Positions 16,482 to 25,272 of a stretch of DNA of 64,000 nucleotides are shown here, one piece after another (the stretch's first letter is position 1; each line of letters starts with the position of its first letter). The translations under genes and the position numbers were made by a program. The notes beneath the pieces were generated by a model. The model saw nothing but the letters and a program-made list of their open reading frames with translations, ran no database searches and had not been told where the DNA came from. Source of the DNA: JAAYZH01 sp964479695 (GTDB lineage Bacteria > Bacillota > Clostridia > Saccharofermentanales > Fastidiosipilaceae); NCBI GenBank assembly GCA_964479695.1, contig CAYZSO010000011.1, positions 1-64,000 of the forward strand, given 5' to 3'.

Positions 16482-18452
16482 ATGAGCATCAACCTAGAAA
16501 AACCCATGACCTACCGCGCCATGGGGAAAGATATGTGGACCAAACTCAAGAAGAATGATCCCGGCTTAGTGGGGCTTTGTGTCATCTATACACTCGCAGC
16601 TTCGCTCTATCCGTTGCTGGGCGTGTATCTGCCAAGGCTCCTCATTGCGCAAATTCAGCAGGCAGCAGGCTACGTGTGGGATGGCAATTCGATCGCAAAC
16701 GGTGCTTCGTTCGCAAATGGCGATTCGATCGCAAATGGCAATTCGATCGCAAACGGCAGTTCGATTGCAAACGGTGCATTGATTGAAAGTTTGTTGGCAA
16801 GTCCCGTCGGCGAAATTCTTCGCAACATGGCAGTGATTCTGGTCGTGTATTTTGTGCTGGCGGCAGTGCTGGGGAGTTTGCGTGCTTATGTTTCCAATTG
16901 GTCCTACTCGCGCTTGTCTTATTTGCGACTGGACTATTTGCGGGACATCACGCGCAAAGTCATGACCATGGATTTCAAGCACTATGAAAATGCGGGTTTT
17001 ATGGATCAAGTGAGCCGCGTCAACCGGGCTGTGCAGGCCAATAATAATGGGGTGGAAGATGTGTACAGGCAGACTTTTCTCTTGCCGTCGCTCCTCATTT
17101 CGGCGGTTCTTTTGCTGGGGATATTAAGTGGGGCAGGCATCTGGCTGATTGTGTTGCCACTGGTGAGTTTTGTGGCGATTTTTTGGGCGCAAAACAAAAG
17201 TGATCAGTATCGTTTTGACAGAAGAGAAGAGGCCAGCCGGGCAGAAAGAAGCCTCCGGGTGTATGGCAACGTTGCGCAAGATTTTACCTATGGCAAGGAT
17301 GTGCGGTTGTACGGGCTGGAGGGGATCATTACCAACGGTTACCAATCGATGATTGATAACCTGGTTGCGATCACGCAGAGCATAGCGTCGAAACAATTCA
17401 ACTATAGCTTAGTACCGATGGTGGTTCAGGGGATCAGTTCTCTGCTGACCTTGGGATTGTTGGTGGCGCGGGCTTTGGCCGGAACCATTGACCTTGCCTC
17501 CTTCACGATGTACCTCACGGCGTATGTGAGTTTGAACCAGATTATGCAGCAGATTGCGGAGAGCCTGAACCGAATTTCGGCGGAGGGGCGCTATGTGAAA
17601 GAGATGATCAACTTCCTGCATACGGATCTCATCACGGAAGGCGGGCAGAAAGTCGACCTCGCCAAGCCACTGACCATCGAGTTCAAAGATGTTTCATTCC
17701 ATTATCCGGGCTCGGACAAGTTGGTGTTGGAGCACCTGAATTTGACGCTGAATGCGGGAGAGAAGTTGGCTCTCGTTGGCATTAATGGGGCGGGGAAATC
17801 GACGATCGTGAAGCTCCTCACGGGGCTCCATCACCCGACGGAGGGGCAAGTGCTGGTGAATGGTGTGGATACAAGGGAGCTGGAGCAGGAGAGCCTGTTT
17901 GCGGCGTTTAGTGTGGTTTTTCAAGAGGAGAAACCGATGGCGACAACGGTTGCCGAGCTTGTCGCCGGACGCAGTGAGGGGAGCAGCGAGGGGATCGATC
18001 GTGACAGGGTCCAGGAATCGTTACAGCGCGCAGGTTTGTGGGAGAAAATCTCGGCCGAACCGAAGGGCATAGATACTATGTTGCTGAAGGCAATTAATCC
18101 TGATGGCTTGATGCTTTCGGGTGGTGAAACGCAGAAGTTGATGCTGGCTAGGGCACTCTACAAGGATGCCCCAATCCTGCTGCTGGACGAGCCGACGGCT
18201 TCGCTGGACGCGCTTGCTGAGACGGCAGTTTATCGCGAATTTGCCGAGGTCATGCGGGAGAAGACCGGGCTTTTTATTTCGCATCGTTTGGCTTCAACCA
18301 GTTTCTGTGACCGGATCGCCCTGCTGTCCGGCGGCAAGCTGACGGAAGTGGGTACCCACGCTGAGTTGATGGCCAAAGGCGCCGAATACAGCGCTATGTT
18401 CATGACGCAAGGGAAGTATTACCAGGAGGAGAGCTCTGATGACGCAAGATAA
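16482..18452 (+). CDS. ABC exporter half 1 (permease-ATPase fusion)
   Basis: A 656-residue half-transporter: six membrane segments, then an ATPase with Walker A ALVGINGAGKSTIVKLL, signature LSGGETQKLMLARAL, Walker B ILLLDEPTASLD and switch His in FISHRLAS. Both NBD motif sets are canonical. It should pair with the next gene, which it overlaps by 14 bases, to export an unknown lipid, peptide or drug. GGAG upstream supports ATG 16482. The first extracellular loop contains five units of the type (N/D)SIANG, from an 18-bp tandem repeat at 16681-16780, not expected in this family. The ArsR-type gene lies 23 bases upstream, so regulation by it is likely. Confidence 0.92.
   Translation: MSINLEKPMTYRAMGKDMWTKLKKNDPGLVGLCVIYTLAASLYPLLGVYLPRLLIAQIQQAAGYVWDGNSIANGASFANGDSIANGNSIANGSSIANGALIESLLASPVGEILRNMAVILVVYFVLAAVLGSLRAYVSNWSYSRLSYLRLDYLRDITRKVMTMDFKHYENAGFMDQVSRVNRAVQANNNGVEDVYRQTFLLPSLLISAVLLLGILSGAGIWLIVLPLVSFVAIFWAQNKSDQYRFDRREEASRAERSLRVYGNVAQDFTYGKDVRLYGLEGIITNGYQSMIDNLVAITQSIASKQFNYSLVPMVVQGISSLLTLGLLVARALAGTIDLASFTMYLTAYVSLNQIMQQIAESLNRISAEGRYVKEMINFLHTDLITEGGQKVDLAKPLTIEFKDVSFHYPGSDKLVLEHLNLTLNAGEKLALVGINGAGKSTIVKLLTGLHHPTEGQVLVNGVDTRELEQESLFAAFSVVFQEEKPMATTVAELVAGRSEGSSEGIDRDRVQESLQRAGLWEKISAEPKGIDTMLLKAINPDGLMLSGGETQKLMLARALYKDAPILLLDEPTASLDALAETAVYREFAEVMREKTGLFISHRLASTSFCDRIALLSGGKLTEVGTHAELMAKGAEYSAMFMTQGKYYQEESSDDAR
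16681..16780 (+). repeat. 18-bp in-frame tandem repeat in ABC half 1
   Basis: Five units of an 18-base repeat close to AATTCGATCGCAAACGGC, all in frame, encode the hexapeptide SIANG plus one variable residue. They fall in the predicted outer loop after membrane segment 1. Confidence 0.9.
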
Positions 18453-20391
18453 GTCCATCATCGAAGATGTGCAAGAAGAGAAGATCAGCCTTCGCGACGG
18501 CGTGCGCACTGCGGCGAAGCGCACGCGGATGGTTTTCCGTGAGCTGACGAGGATTTCGCCACGCCTCATGCCGATTCTGATTGCCAATGCTTTGGTTCAA
18601 TCGGGTCAGATTGGTCTGGCGATCTATCTGCCGAAGCTCCTCATCGATGCCGTGACCAGGCAGATGCCTTGGCAGCAGGCTATGGGGCTCGTGGGGATCT
18701 TGGTTCTGGCGGAGGTGTTGCTGAAGTTGGGGCAGGGGGCTTTGGCCAAAGCCATCTCCTCCGAACAGGTGAAGGTTCAGAATGGAGTTGCGCTATCCAT
18801 CGCGATGAAAGTCACCCGCTTGCCCTACAGCTGCCTGGAAGATCCGGAGATCTTGACGCTCAAAGAATCGGCTACCTTCGCGTTGCAAAACCAAGACGTT
18901 GCGGTGCAGCTCTTTCTCTATGCCCAGCAAGTTCTGCAATATGGCCTGACGATTATCATGTTACTGGGTGTGTTGAGCCAGCTGAGCGTGGGATTCATCG
19001 CTTTTTTGCTGGTGTGTTTCGTGGTTGCGGCGCTGCTGCAAAACTCACTCAAGACTTACGAAACGAATTTCTTCCTCAACTTGGTTGGGGTCAACCGCAA
19101 GTATGGGTATTTGATGGATCAGGCTTTTGATGAGAAGAATCAACAGCCGATTCGCCTCTATTCTCTGGAACCCCTGCTGAGCTCGCAGATTGAAGGCACG
19201 AATCGCGAGATTTGTAATTGGATGGCTGTTTACCTGAAGCACAGCGGTCTGGTCAGCGGTGCCCAATCCGCCCTTGCCGACCTCCAAGCAGCCGTGGCCT
19301 ATGGCTACGCCGGTCTCCGGGTGCTGACAAATGTTGTTGGCCCGCCGATTACCCTGGGCCAATTCAGCCTCTATGCCGGGGCGGCGATTCAATTTGCACA
19401 GGCGATGCGCCAGCTCTTCGACGCTCTGCGCTACTACAAACAACAGCTGGACTATCTGGAGCCTTATCAACGGTTCATGGAGCTGCCGGAGCGAGGCACT
19501 TCCGCTGTGGAAGCTCGACGCAGCAAGGGCGCCGTGAGTTCAGAGGGAGTCGCTGGCGCTTCCGTTGACGCACCCTCGTCCGAGAGCAGCGCCCTTGCCA
19601 ATTCCAACCGCCACCCGATTCGGTCGATTGAGTTTGAGGACGTGACTTTCACCTATCCCGGTGGTGCGAAGCCGGTGCTGAAGAATTTGTCTTTTTCGGT
19701 CCGGCAAGGGGAGAAAATTTCTATCGTCGGGTTGAACGGTGCAGGGAAGACCACCCTGGTGAAACTGCTATGCCGTTTCTTCGAGCCGGATTCGGGGCGT
19801 ATTCTCGTGAATGGCGCGGATATTGCGGAGCTCCCGGAGGACCAATATCTGCGGGAAATTGCCGCTGTGTTCCAGGATTTCCGCTTGCTTCCGTTCAGCA
19901 TCAAGAGCAATGTAGCCTCGCTTCCGGACAGCGAGATCTCGGAAGCGACCGCGAGGGAGGTGACGGCGACTTTGGCCAAAACATCCATCAGCGAAGCGAT
20001 TGCCGAACTCCCAAAAGGCATGGATACCCTGCTCAACAAATCGGTCAACCCCGAGGGCACCGAACTCTCCGGCGGGCAGGCGCAGAAACTGGCCATCGCC
20101 CGCGCGCTGTTCAAGGACGGCTCACTCGTGATCTTAGACGAACCAACTTCAGCGTTGGACCCCTTGGCCGAAGCGGAAATCTACGAACACTTCGACACGC
20201 TGGTCCAGGGGCAAACGGCGATCTACATCTCGCACCGCATGAGCTCCTCGCGTTTCTGTGACAAAGTCCTCGTCATCGACGCCGGCGAAATGGCTGGCTT
20301 CGCTCCGCACAACGAGCTGATCAAGGACAGCGACTCCCTCTACGCGCGCCTCTTCCATGAGCAGGCGAAGTACTATCGTTTGAAAGATTGA
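18439..20391 (+). CDS. ABC exporter half 2 (permease-ATPase fusion)
   Basis: A 650-residue partner of the preceding half-transporter. Six membrane segments precede an ATPase with Walker A SIVGLNGAGKTTLVKLL, signature ELSGGQAQKLAIARAL, Walker B LVILDEPTSALD and switch His in YISHRMSS. A roughly 30-residue A/S-rich linker (about 355-385) between the domains looks expanded. The gene starts inside the end of the first half (14-base overlap), which points to translational coupling. GGAGGAG upstream supports ATG 18439. It contains the full 16-bp GGCTTTGGCCAAAGCC at 18738 and another TTTGGCCAAA at 19971. Substrate unknown. Confidence 0.92.
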   Translation: MTQDKSIIEDVQEEKISLRDGVRTAAKRTRMVFRELTRISPRLMPILIANALVQSGQIGLAIYLPKLLIDAVTRQMPWQQAMGLVGILVLAEVLLKLGQGALAKAISSEQVKVQNGVALSIAMKVTRLPYSCLEDPEILTLKESATFALQNQDVAVQLFLYAQQVLQYGLTIIMLLGVLSQLSVGFIAFLLVCFVVAALLQNSLKTYETNFFLNLVGVNRKYGYLMDQAFDEKNQQPIRLYSLEPLLSSQIEGTNREICNWMAVYLKHSGLVSGAQSALADLQAAVAYGYAGLRVLTNVVGPPITLGQFSLYAGAAIQFAQAMRQLFDALRYYKQQLDYLEPYQRFMELPERGTSAVEARRSKGAVSSEGVAGASVDAPSSESSALANSNRHPIRSIEFEDVTFTYPGGAKPVLKNLSFSVRQGEKISIVGLNGAGKTTLVKLLCRFFEPDSGRILVNGADIAELPEDQYLREIAAVFQDFRLLPFSIKSNVASLPDSEISEATAREVTATLAKTSISEAIAELPKGMDTLLNKSVNPEGTELSGGQAQKLAIARALFKDGSLVILDEPTSALDPLAEAEIYEHFDTLVQGQTAIYISHRMSSSRFCDKVLVIDAGEMAGFAPHNELIKDSDSLYARLFHEQAKYYRLKD

Positions 20392-20536
20392 GGGGAATAG
20401 ATTGAGGGGATAGGAATAGAGAATGCAAAAAACTTCAATGATCGATTCATTCCGGTTGAATGTGCCGATTACTGAAGTAGGGGTGCGAAGAGTGGCGATC
20501 CAGTAGCGCTCCGTTGAAAAAGTTCATTGAAAAAGT

Positions 20537-21679
20537 TCATTCAACCAGTCTAACACGACCAAGTGGGAGACTATCCAAATCATCGGCCTTGGAGTGGATT
20601 GTTGAGCCGCTACCATTTAAAGTAACGGTATTACCAATTACTCTCCCATTGACGGTCTGATTTGCGCCATTAAATTTGATGTTGCCTTTCGGCGCATAAA
20701 CTAAACCGTCAATAACTGCATTGGCACCATTGAGCGTAATATTTCCGTTAATGGAGTAGAAAGCCACAGATGATCCCAGCGATTTCAGACTGCTGCCATT
20801 GAAAGTAATGTTACCCGTTGCATAAACCATGCCTTTTCCACTGAAGCCACTCCCATTAACGGTCAAATTCCCTTCAACAAAAATCGGTGAATCGACATTC
20901 AAGTTACCTGCGTTAAATGTTTTATTCGTATTGTAGTATTGTTTAGCGGCTTGAGCGGCAATTTTGGCAGCGGCGATCGTATCAGAGAAGTCAGGCATCG
21001 GGATAAAGGGAGCTGCTTCATTAATAATCTGTCCAAAATTGTTGTGGCTTCCATTTGTTGTAACTTTTGACCCTTGTACCGAACCTGTCACGGTTATGTG
21101 GGAACCATTATAATTAACAGTAGATACAGCTTCTGCAGAGCCATCAATGGTCCACCCACCACCATTACTGACAAGTTTTTCATTGGAATGAACATCACCC
21201 AGGATGTCCGTACTACTTCCGTTAATGTATAGTGTTACATTCGGGTCGCCGGAGAAGAGCGTGTAGTTAAATGGACCTTTTGCCACTCCGGTTTGTTCAG
21301 CCACGGCTCTCGCCACAACGTTTCCATCTGTAAAACCCAAGATTTTTGCGAAGGTGTACTCGATTCTCTCTGTGATCACCACCTCAATTTGATTGGCATT
21401 TCCACCATAAGGGGTTGTGACATCGACATCCGACTCGAAGCCATTCGCCTTAGCAAATATCTCTGCTTCTGCTATCGCATCGTTCTTGTTCGTGAGTTTA
21501 GCTGCTCCGGCCAAAGCCGCCGCATCCGCCGCTGTCTGCAGTTCCGTCTTTGTGAGATTGATCATCGCCAAGTCAATCACAATCGCGGCTAAGCCCAGCA
21601 AGAAAACCAGTACAAGAACGATCAGGATCATGGACTGACCCTCTTCCTCTCTCATGAGTTTCTTCAGAAGTTTTTTCAT
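20537..21679 (-). CDS. TadG-like anchored protein with beta-helix body
   Basis: A 380-residue protein. The N-terminus REEEGQSMILIVLVLVFLLG has the EEGQ motif and hydrophobic segment of TadE/TadG-type pilus-associated proteins, which prepilin peptidase can process in related systems. TKTELQTAADAAALAGA matches the TadE/G-like family. The rest is rich in short strands such as GNITFNGSS and GNITLNGAN, resembling bactofilin or polymer-forming beta-helix repeats, and is probably outside the cell. The start is ATG 21679 behind AAGGTGG; a GTG three codons earlier is less likely. It lies 8 kb from the tad operon, on the other strand. It may be a surface filament or pilus-linked protein (inference). 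Confidence 0.75.
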   Translation of the reverse strand: MKKLLKKLMREEEGQSMILIVLVLVFLLGLAAIVIDLAMINLTKTELQTAADAAALAGAAKLTNKNDAIAEAEIFAKANGFESDVDVTTPYGGNANQIEVVITERIEYTFAKILGFTDGNVVARAVAEQTGVAKGPFNYTLFSGDPNVTLYINGSSTDILGDVHSNEKLVSNGGGWTIDGSAEAVSTVNYNGSHITVTGSVQGSKVTTNGSHNNFGQIINEAAPFIPMPDFSDTIAAAKIAAQAAKQYYNTNKTFNAGNLNVDSPIFVEGNLTVNGSGFSGKGMVYATGNITFNGSSLKSLGSSVAFYSINGNITLNGANAVIDGLVYAPKGNIKFNGANQTVNGRVIGNTVTLNGSGSTIHSKADDLDSLPLGRVRLVE

Positions 21680-21902
21680 AGTAACCACCTTAAGGATCAG
21701 CCGGACAACCGAAGTAACGGCTGTAGACGAATGTACTACAGTTCAATTGATCGCCCTACGAGTATAAAGCACCGGCAACTCATTCGGGTGCAGAGGAATC
21801 GGTTGAGAAGCGCCAAATCAGGCAATTTTACAACTTGTTAAGTGTAATGTAAGACTTTGTTATGGAAGTCACTCGACGCCCAATCTGAGCGACAGGAGAC
21901 GC
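21680..21902. other. Intergenic, no gene seen
   Basis: Spacer between two minus-strand genes. No frame with a ribosome binding site, no clear hairpin with T-run and no repeat family member was seen. The promoter of the TadG-like gene should lie here but I cannot place it. Confidence 0.4.
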
Positions 21903-23744
21903 CTAACTCACCTCCGGGTAATGGTAGTGGCTGAAATTCGCAACTTGATCAGACGCGGGGAGCAGGAGATTGGTCGATTGACGCAAAGAACGAACCTTCA
22001 CTTGCCGCTCATAATATTTCCCCTTGATTGCCAAGTCCGCGATCTCCTGGGTCTCCTTCAGTAAGTCAGCCCCGTCTGTCGGCACCGGCATTTCACCCTC
22101 AGCAGAGATCGCTGAACCAGTGTAAGTACCCAGCAGATTCCGCCCCATCACTGTATCTTGATATGAGGTTTGATCCGTGCCCATTAAGGACAGTAGCGTA
22201 GGTAACATGTCAATCTGGCCACCGGGGTTCGTGATCTCTTGGCCTTCCATGCCGGGAGAGTAAATGATGAACGGCAGCTCCTGATTGTTCTCCGGGAGAT
22301 CCGTCTCATAATATTTATGCACCCCTTCATGGTCGCCATAGATGATGACCGCGCTGTTTTCAAGTAGCCCTTCCTCATCCAAAGTACGGATAAAATCCCC
22401 CAACAAACGATCAACGTAGTGGATACTCTGCAGATAATCCGTGCCACTATTTGTCTCTTCGAACGACAGCAATTGCTTCTCTTCAGGAAGTTCAAAAGGC
22501 ATGTGGGACGTCACCGTAATGATCGAGAAATAATAGGGTTCGGAGAGAGTGCGAATCCGATTCAGCGACTCATCAAATAACGCCGCGTCATCGATGCCCA
22601 AGCCAATTTGGCTCGTGTCAGCAAAACGTGTTTCGTCAATGTAATCCGCGAATCCGAGTTTCGGGTACACCTGATCGCGGTTCCAATAAGTCTTGTCATC
22701 GCCATGAATGGCAAGTGAGGTGTAGCCGGATTCTTTGAGCAAGATGGGCAATGAGTTATATTCGTGGTCACCGTAGAGGATAAAGGCACTTCCGTCGGCC
22801 AAAGGATACATCGACGTATTGAAGAGCAGTTCCGCATCAGAGCTATTGCCGTCTTGGGTCTGTTCAATCACGTTGGAGAAATATAAGCTCTCATCCAGCA
22901 AAGCATTGATATTGGGGGTGATCTCGTACCCCATGATCTCTTGTCCGATCACGAAGTTTTCCAGTGACTCAAAATGGATAGCAATCAGGTTTTTGCCTTC
23001 AAGTGATCCGGCCAAAGCCTGATACTGCGGGTCCGTACCCAGATATTTGGCATTCTCTTCGTGCCAGGTGCTGATTTCGTCGACTTCGTCTCTGGTCAGG
23101 CTGACGTTCTCATCTTGAGTGATTCGAAATAACTCATGCAAATGAGAACCCAAAGGAGACATCGCCAGTGGCCACTTCGCCTGGTTTCCCTTCATGGCCG
23201 TCTGAGAAATGTAATTGGTGTAACCAAAAGTCAAAGCCAAAGACATAACAAAAGCCAACACCCCTCGCGGAACATTACGCTTCTGCCTCGCGCTCTCTTG
23301 ATGTTTGAAGATCCAGAAAAGCAAGGGAAGATCCAAGAAGAGAATAAAATCCCCCGGCTTGAGGAGCGAAAGCACACCAGACCCAAGCCCATCCAGCACG
23401 CTACTCGCTTGCAGCATGCGTACACTCAGTAATTTCCCAAACGATCTAGCATACACTGCATCGGCAAACAAAAGTATAGACAGTATCAGGTCCGTAAAAA
23501 ACAAGTAATTACGTTTCGCTTTCCCTTTCAGAAAAAAAGAAATCGATATCGAGATTGCAACCGGAATCACTGCAGCGAATAGGCCGAAAAGGTAATACGT
23601 CCCATTCATATCGTACAACATACTCAGAGGATAATTCGACTTCAAAACAAGAGAAACGGCAACGTAGACCCAAGCAGGGATTGCCAGTAATTTTTCGTAT
23701 CGATCATCGTTCGTTTTCATTTCGGTTTTCATATCTGTTTTCAT
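21903..23744 (-). CDS. LtaS-like lipoteichoic-acid-synthase-family sulfatase
   Basis: A 613-residue membrane enzyme: five N-terminal membrane segments, then an outer alkaline-phosphatase-fold domain. LtaS enzymes move glycerol phosphate from phosphatidylglycerol onto a growing polymer. The metal-site Glu is in HFESLENF (about residue 259) and the Asp-His pair in IIYGDHEGVH. The nucleophile position, Thr in LtaS, reads GNSSDAE here, so Ser at about 301 replaces it if my alignment is right. The start is ATG 23744 behind GGAG; the longer reading to 23765 has no such site. The enzyme might make lipoteichoic acid or another phosphoglycerol decoration. Confidence 0.85.
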   Translation of the reverse strand: MKTDMKTEMKTNDDRYEKLLAIPAWVYVAVSLVLKSNYPLSMLYDMNGTYYLFGLFAAVIPVAISISISFFLKGKAKRNYLFFTDLILSILLFADAVYARSFGKLLSVRMLQASSVLDGLGSGVLSLLKPGDFILFLDLPLLFWIFKHQESARQKRNVPRGVLAFVMSLALTFGYTNYISQTAMKGNQAKWPLAMSPLGSHLHELFRITQDENVSLTRDEVDEISTWHEENAKYLGTDPQYQALAGSLEGKNLIAIHFESLENFVIGQEIMGYEITPNINALLDESLYFSNVIEQTQDGNSSDAELLFNTSMYPLADGSAFILYGDHEYNSLPILLKESGYTSLAIHGDDKTYWNRDQVYPKLGFADYIDETRFADTSQIGLGIDDAALFDESLNRIRTLSEPYYFSIITVTSHMPFELPEEKQLLSFEETNSGTDYLQSIHYVDRLLGDFIRTLDEEGLLENSAVIIYGDHEGVHKYYETDLPENNQELPFIIYSPGMEGQEITNPGGQIDMLPTLLSLMGTDQTSYQDTVMGRNLLGTYTGSAISAEGEMPVPTDGADLLKETQEIADLAIKGKYYERQVKVRSLRQSTNLLLPASDQVANFSHYHYPEVS

Positions 23745-24090
23745 AAGCACTCCATGACTTAACATGTCTCTAACATATCAGTATCATTAGGGGATTATAG
23801 CACCCATGTTTAGATAAGGAAATATCAATATTTAACCAAAGAATGAACAATAAGTTTCAAGAAATTTCAGCTCTATTTCACTACATAAGTTTAAATTTAA
23901 ACTTATGTAGTGAGTTTACTCCTAATTTCACCTCGTGCTGAGTGTTACGAAAATCACGTAAAATCAACAGTTGATGAGCTTCTTGAATGATCACGGGAAT
24001 GATCATCGGCCATCAATCTTTTGTACTTGGAATGATTCTGTCAATCATTTTTTATTCTTTTGTATCATGTGCCATGTATTATGAATTGGT
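23745..24090. other. Divergent spacer before the RNA-like leader
   Basis: The gap between the LtaS-like gene (minus) and the ATP-grasp gene (plus). It contains palindrome P5 and AT-rich sequence with possible promoter elements, for example TATTAT at 24078. No gene is supported. Confidence 0.4.
23879..23914. repeat. AT-rich palindrome P5 (36 bp, perfect)
   Basis: TCACTACATAAGTTTAAA and its exact reverse complement meet without a spacer. It lies in a divergent spacer, upstream of both neighbouring genes, so a terminator role does not fit this copy. Confidence 0.9.
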
Positions 24091-24095
24091 TGCAA

Positions 24096-24231
24096 GGCAG
24101 CCTTTGTGGTAAACCTATGAAGGAAAGACCGAAGTTGCCCTATTCATTTTTATGAAGTGGCTTCTCGTGGGAGAGACACCTCGCAAGATTTGCGGATTTG
24201 ACCGATGAAATAAGTAGGACAAAGGTTAGCC
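24096..24231 (+). ncRNA. Possible structured leader RNA (riboswitch-like), unidentified
   Basis: A closing stem can form over more than 100 bases: GGC 24096-24098 with GCC 24229-24231, and CCTTTGT 24101-24107 with ACAAAGG 24219-24225. Inside are a GAAGTTGCC..TTCA hairpin pairing with TGAA..GGCTTC (about 24131-24164) and a CGCAA/TTGCG hairpin near 24182-24194. The element ends about 15 bases before the ribosome binding site of the ATP-grasp gene. I compared it in memory with c-di-GMP, glycine, SAM, cobalamin, THF and ykkC riboswitches and found no convincing match. Confidence 0.35.
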
Positions 24232-24255
24232 TGAATAAACACTTGGAGAATTATT

Positions 24256-25122
24256 ATGGTCGATTTGATTTTGTTTCCATCCAGCTACTTTAGTATTTCA
24301 AATGTGGACGAGGATTTACAACGAGAATATGACGCGGTTCGTTCAACAGGGCTTTTTGACATGGTTTTGTTTGGCTATGATCAATGGTTCAATGAGAATC
24401 GATTACTTGTAAACTATGTGCCCAAGGAAGAACGCCTTGCCGTTTATCGCGGCTGGATGATGAAGCCGGAACAATATGATCAGTTCCATAAACGTCTGTT
24501 GGAGAAGAAGATCCGTCTTGTTACCGAACCCGAGCAATATCGCTTGATGCATCTTTTCCCGAATGTGTACGAGGCGGTGAAAGAAGACACCGTAAAGATG
24601 ATGTTATTTCCATTACATTCACAGATTGATGTGGAACAAGTAAAGAAATCCTTTCATAGATTCATAGTCAAAGACTATGTTAAATCGGTGAAAGGCACCG
24701 AATTTCCATCTTATTTTGATCAAAGCATCACCCAAGAAGAATTCGATCAATGGATGAACTACTTCTATAAATACCGTGGCAACCTCCTAACCGGCGGGTT
24801 CTGCATAAAAGAATTTGTCGATCTTAAGAAATATGGTGATCATACTAATGAGTGGCGAGTTTTCTATATCAACCATCAAGTGGCAAGCGTGTACAGAAAT
24901 TCTGGGCAAGGGACAGATACACCTGAGCCACCAAGAAGCTTGATTGAAAAATACGGCAACCTTAGTAGCCCGTACTATACTGTAGATTATGCGGAGCTCG
25001 AATACGGTTCATGGAAGATCATTGAAACCGGTGACGGTCAGGTCTCTGGCTTATCAGAGGGACAAGATTACGAACAATACTACAGGGGATTACATCAGTG
25101 CTTTAATGAATTAAGCAGCTGA
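24256..25122 (+). CDS. R2K-type ATP-grasp-like protein
   Basis: A 288-residue soluble protein resembling ATP-grasp enzymes of the R2K clade, which are thought to join or modify peptides or amino acids. The C-terminal half has the lysine and acidic pattern of that fold: HRFIVKDYVKSVKGTEFPS, FCIKEFVDL, EWRVFYINHQVASVYRNSG and KIIETGDGQVSGL, where Glu and Asp would hold Mg-ATP. GGAG eight bases upstream supports the start. The RNA-like element just upstream may control it. A GT-C-like membrane protein follows after 150 bases. Substrate unknown; the ATP-grasp call rests on motif pattern only. Confidence 0.6.
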   Translation: MVDLILFPSSYFSISNVDEDLQREYDAVRSTGLFDMVLFGYDQWFNENRLLVNYVPKEERLAVYRGWMMKPEQYDQFHKRLLEKKIRLVTEPEQYRLMHLFPNVYEAVKEDTVKMMLFPLHSQIDVEQVKKSFHRFIVKDYVKSVKGTEFPSYFDQSITQEEFDQWMNYFYKYRGNLLTGGFCIKEFVDLKKYGDHTNEWRVFYINHQVASVYRNSGQGTDTPEPPRSLIEKYGNLSSPYYTVDYAELEYGSWKIIETGDGQVSGLSEGQDYEQYYRGLHQCFNELSS

Positions 25123-25272
25123 TGCATGCTATTTTGACGTGAATTTTCGATTTATTTTGTCATCTTAAGTATCCAACCATCGATTCAGGGTATACTAGAT
25201 CAGAAAGTCCATATCTTATGTCGAAATCGGGATATTAACTAACGCTGTAATATCAAATAATGAGGGGTGACG

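Noticed and set aside
24096..24231. c-di-GMP-I or glycine riboswitch
   Set aside because: GGTAAACC and GGGAGAGA resemble parts of these, but the needed GGGACGCAAAGCC or CCGAAGGGGCAA blocks are missing.
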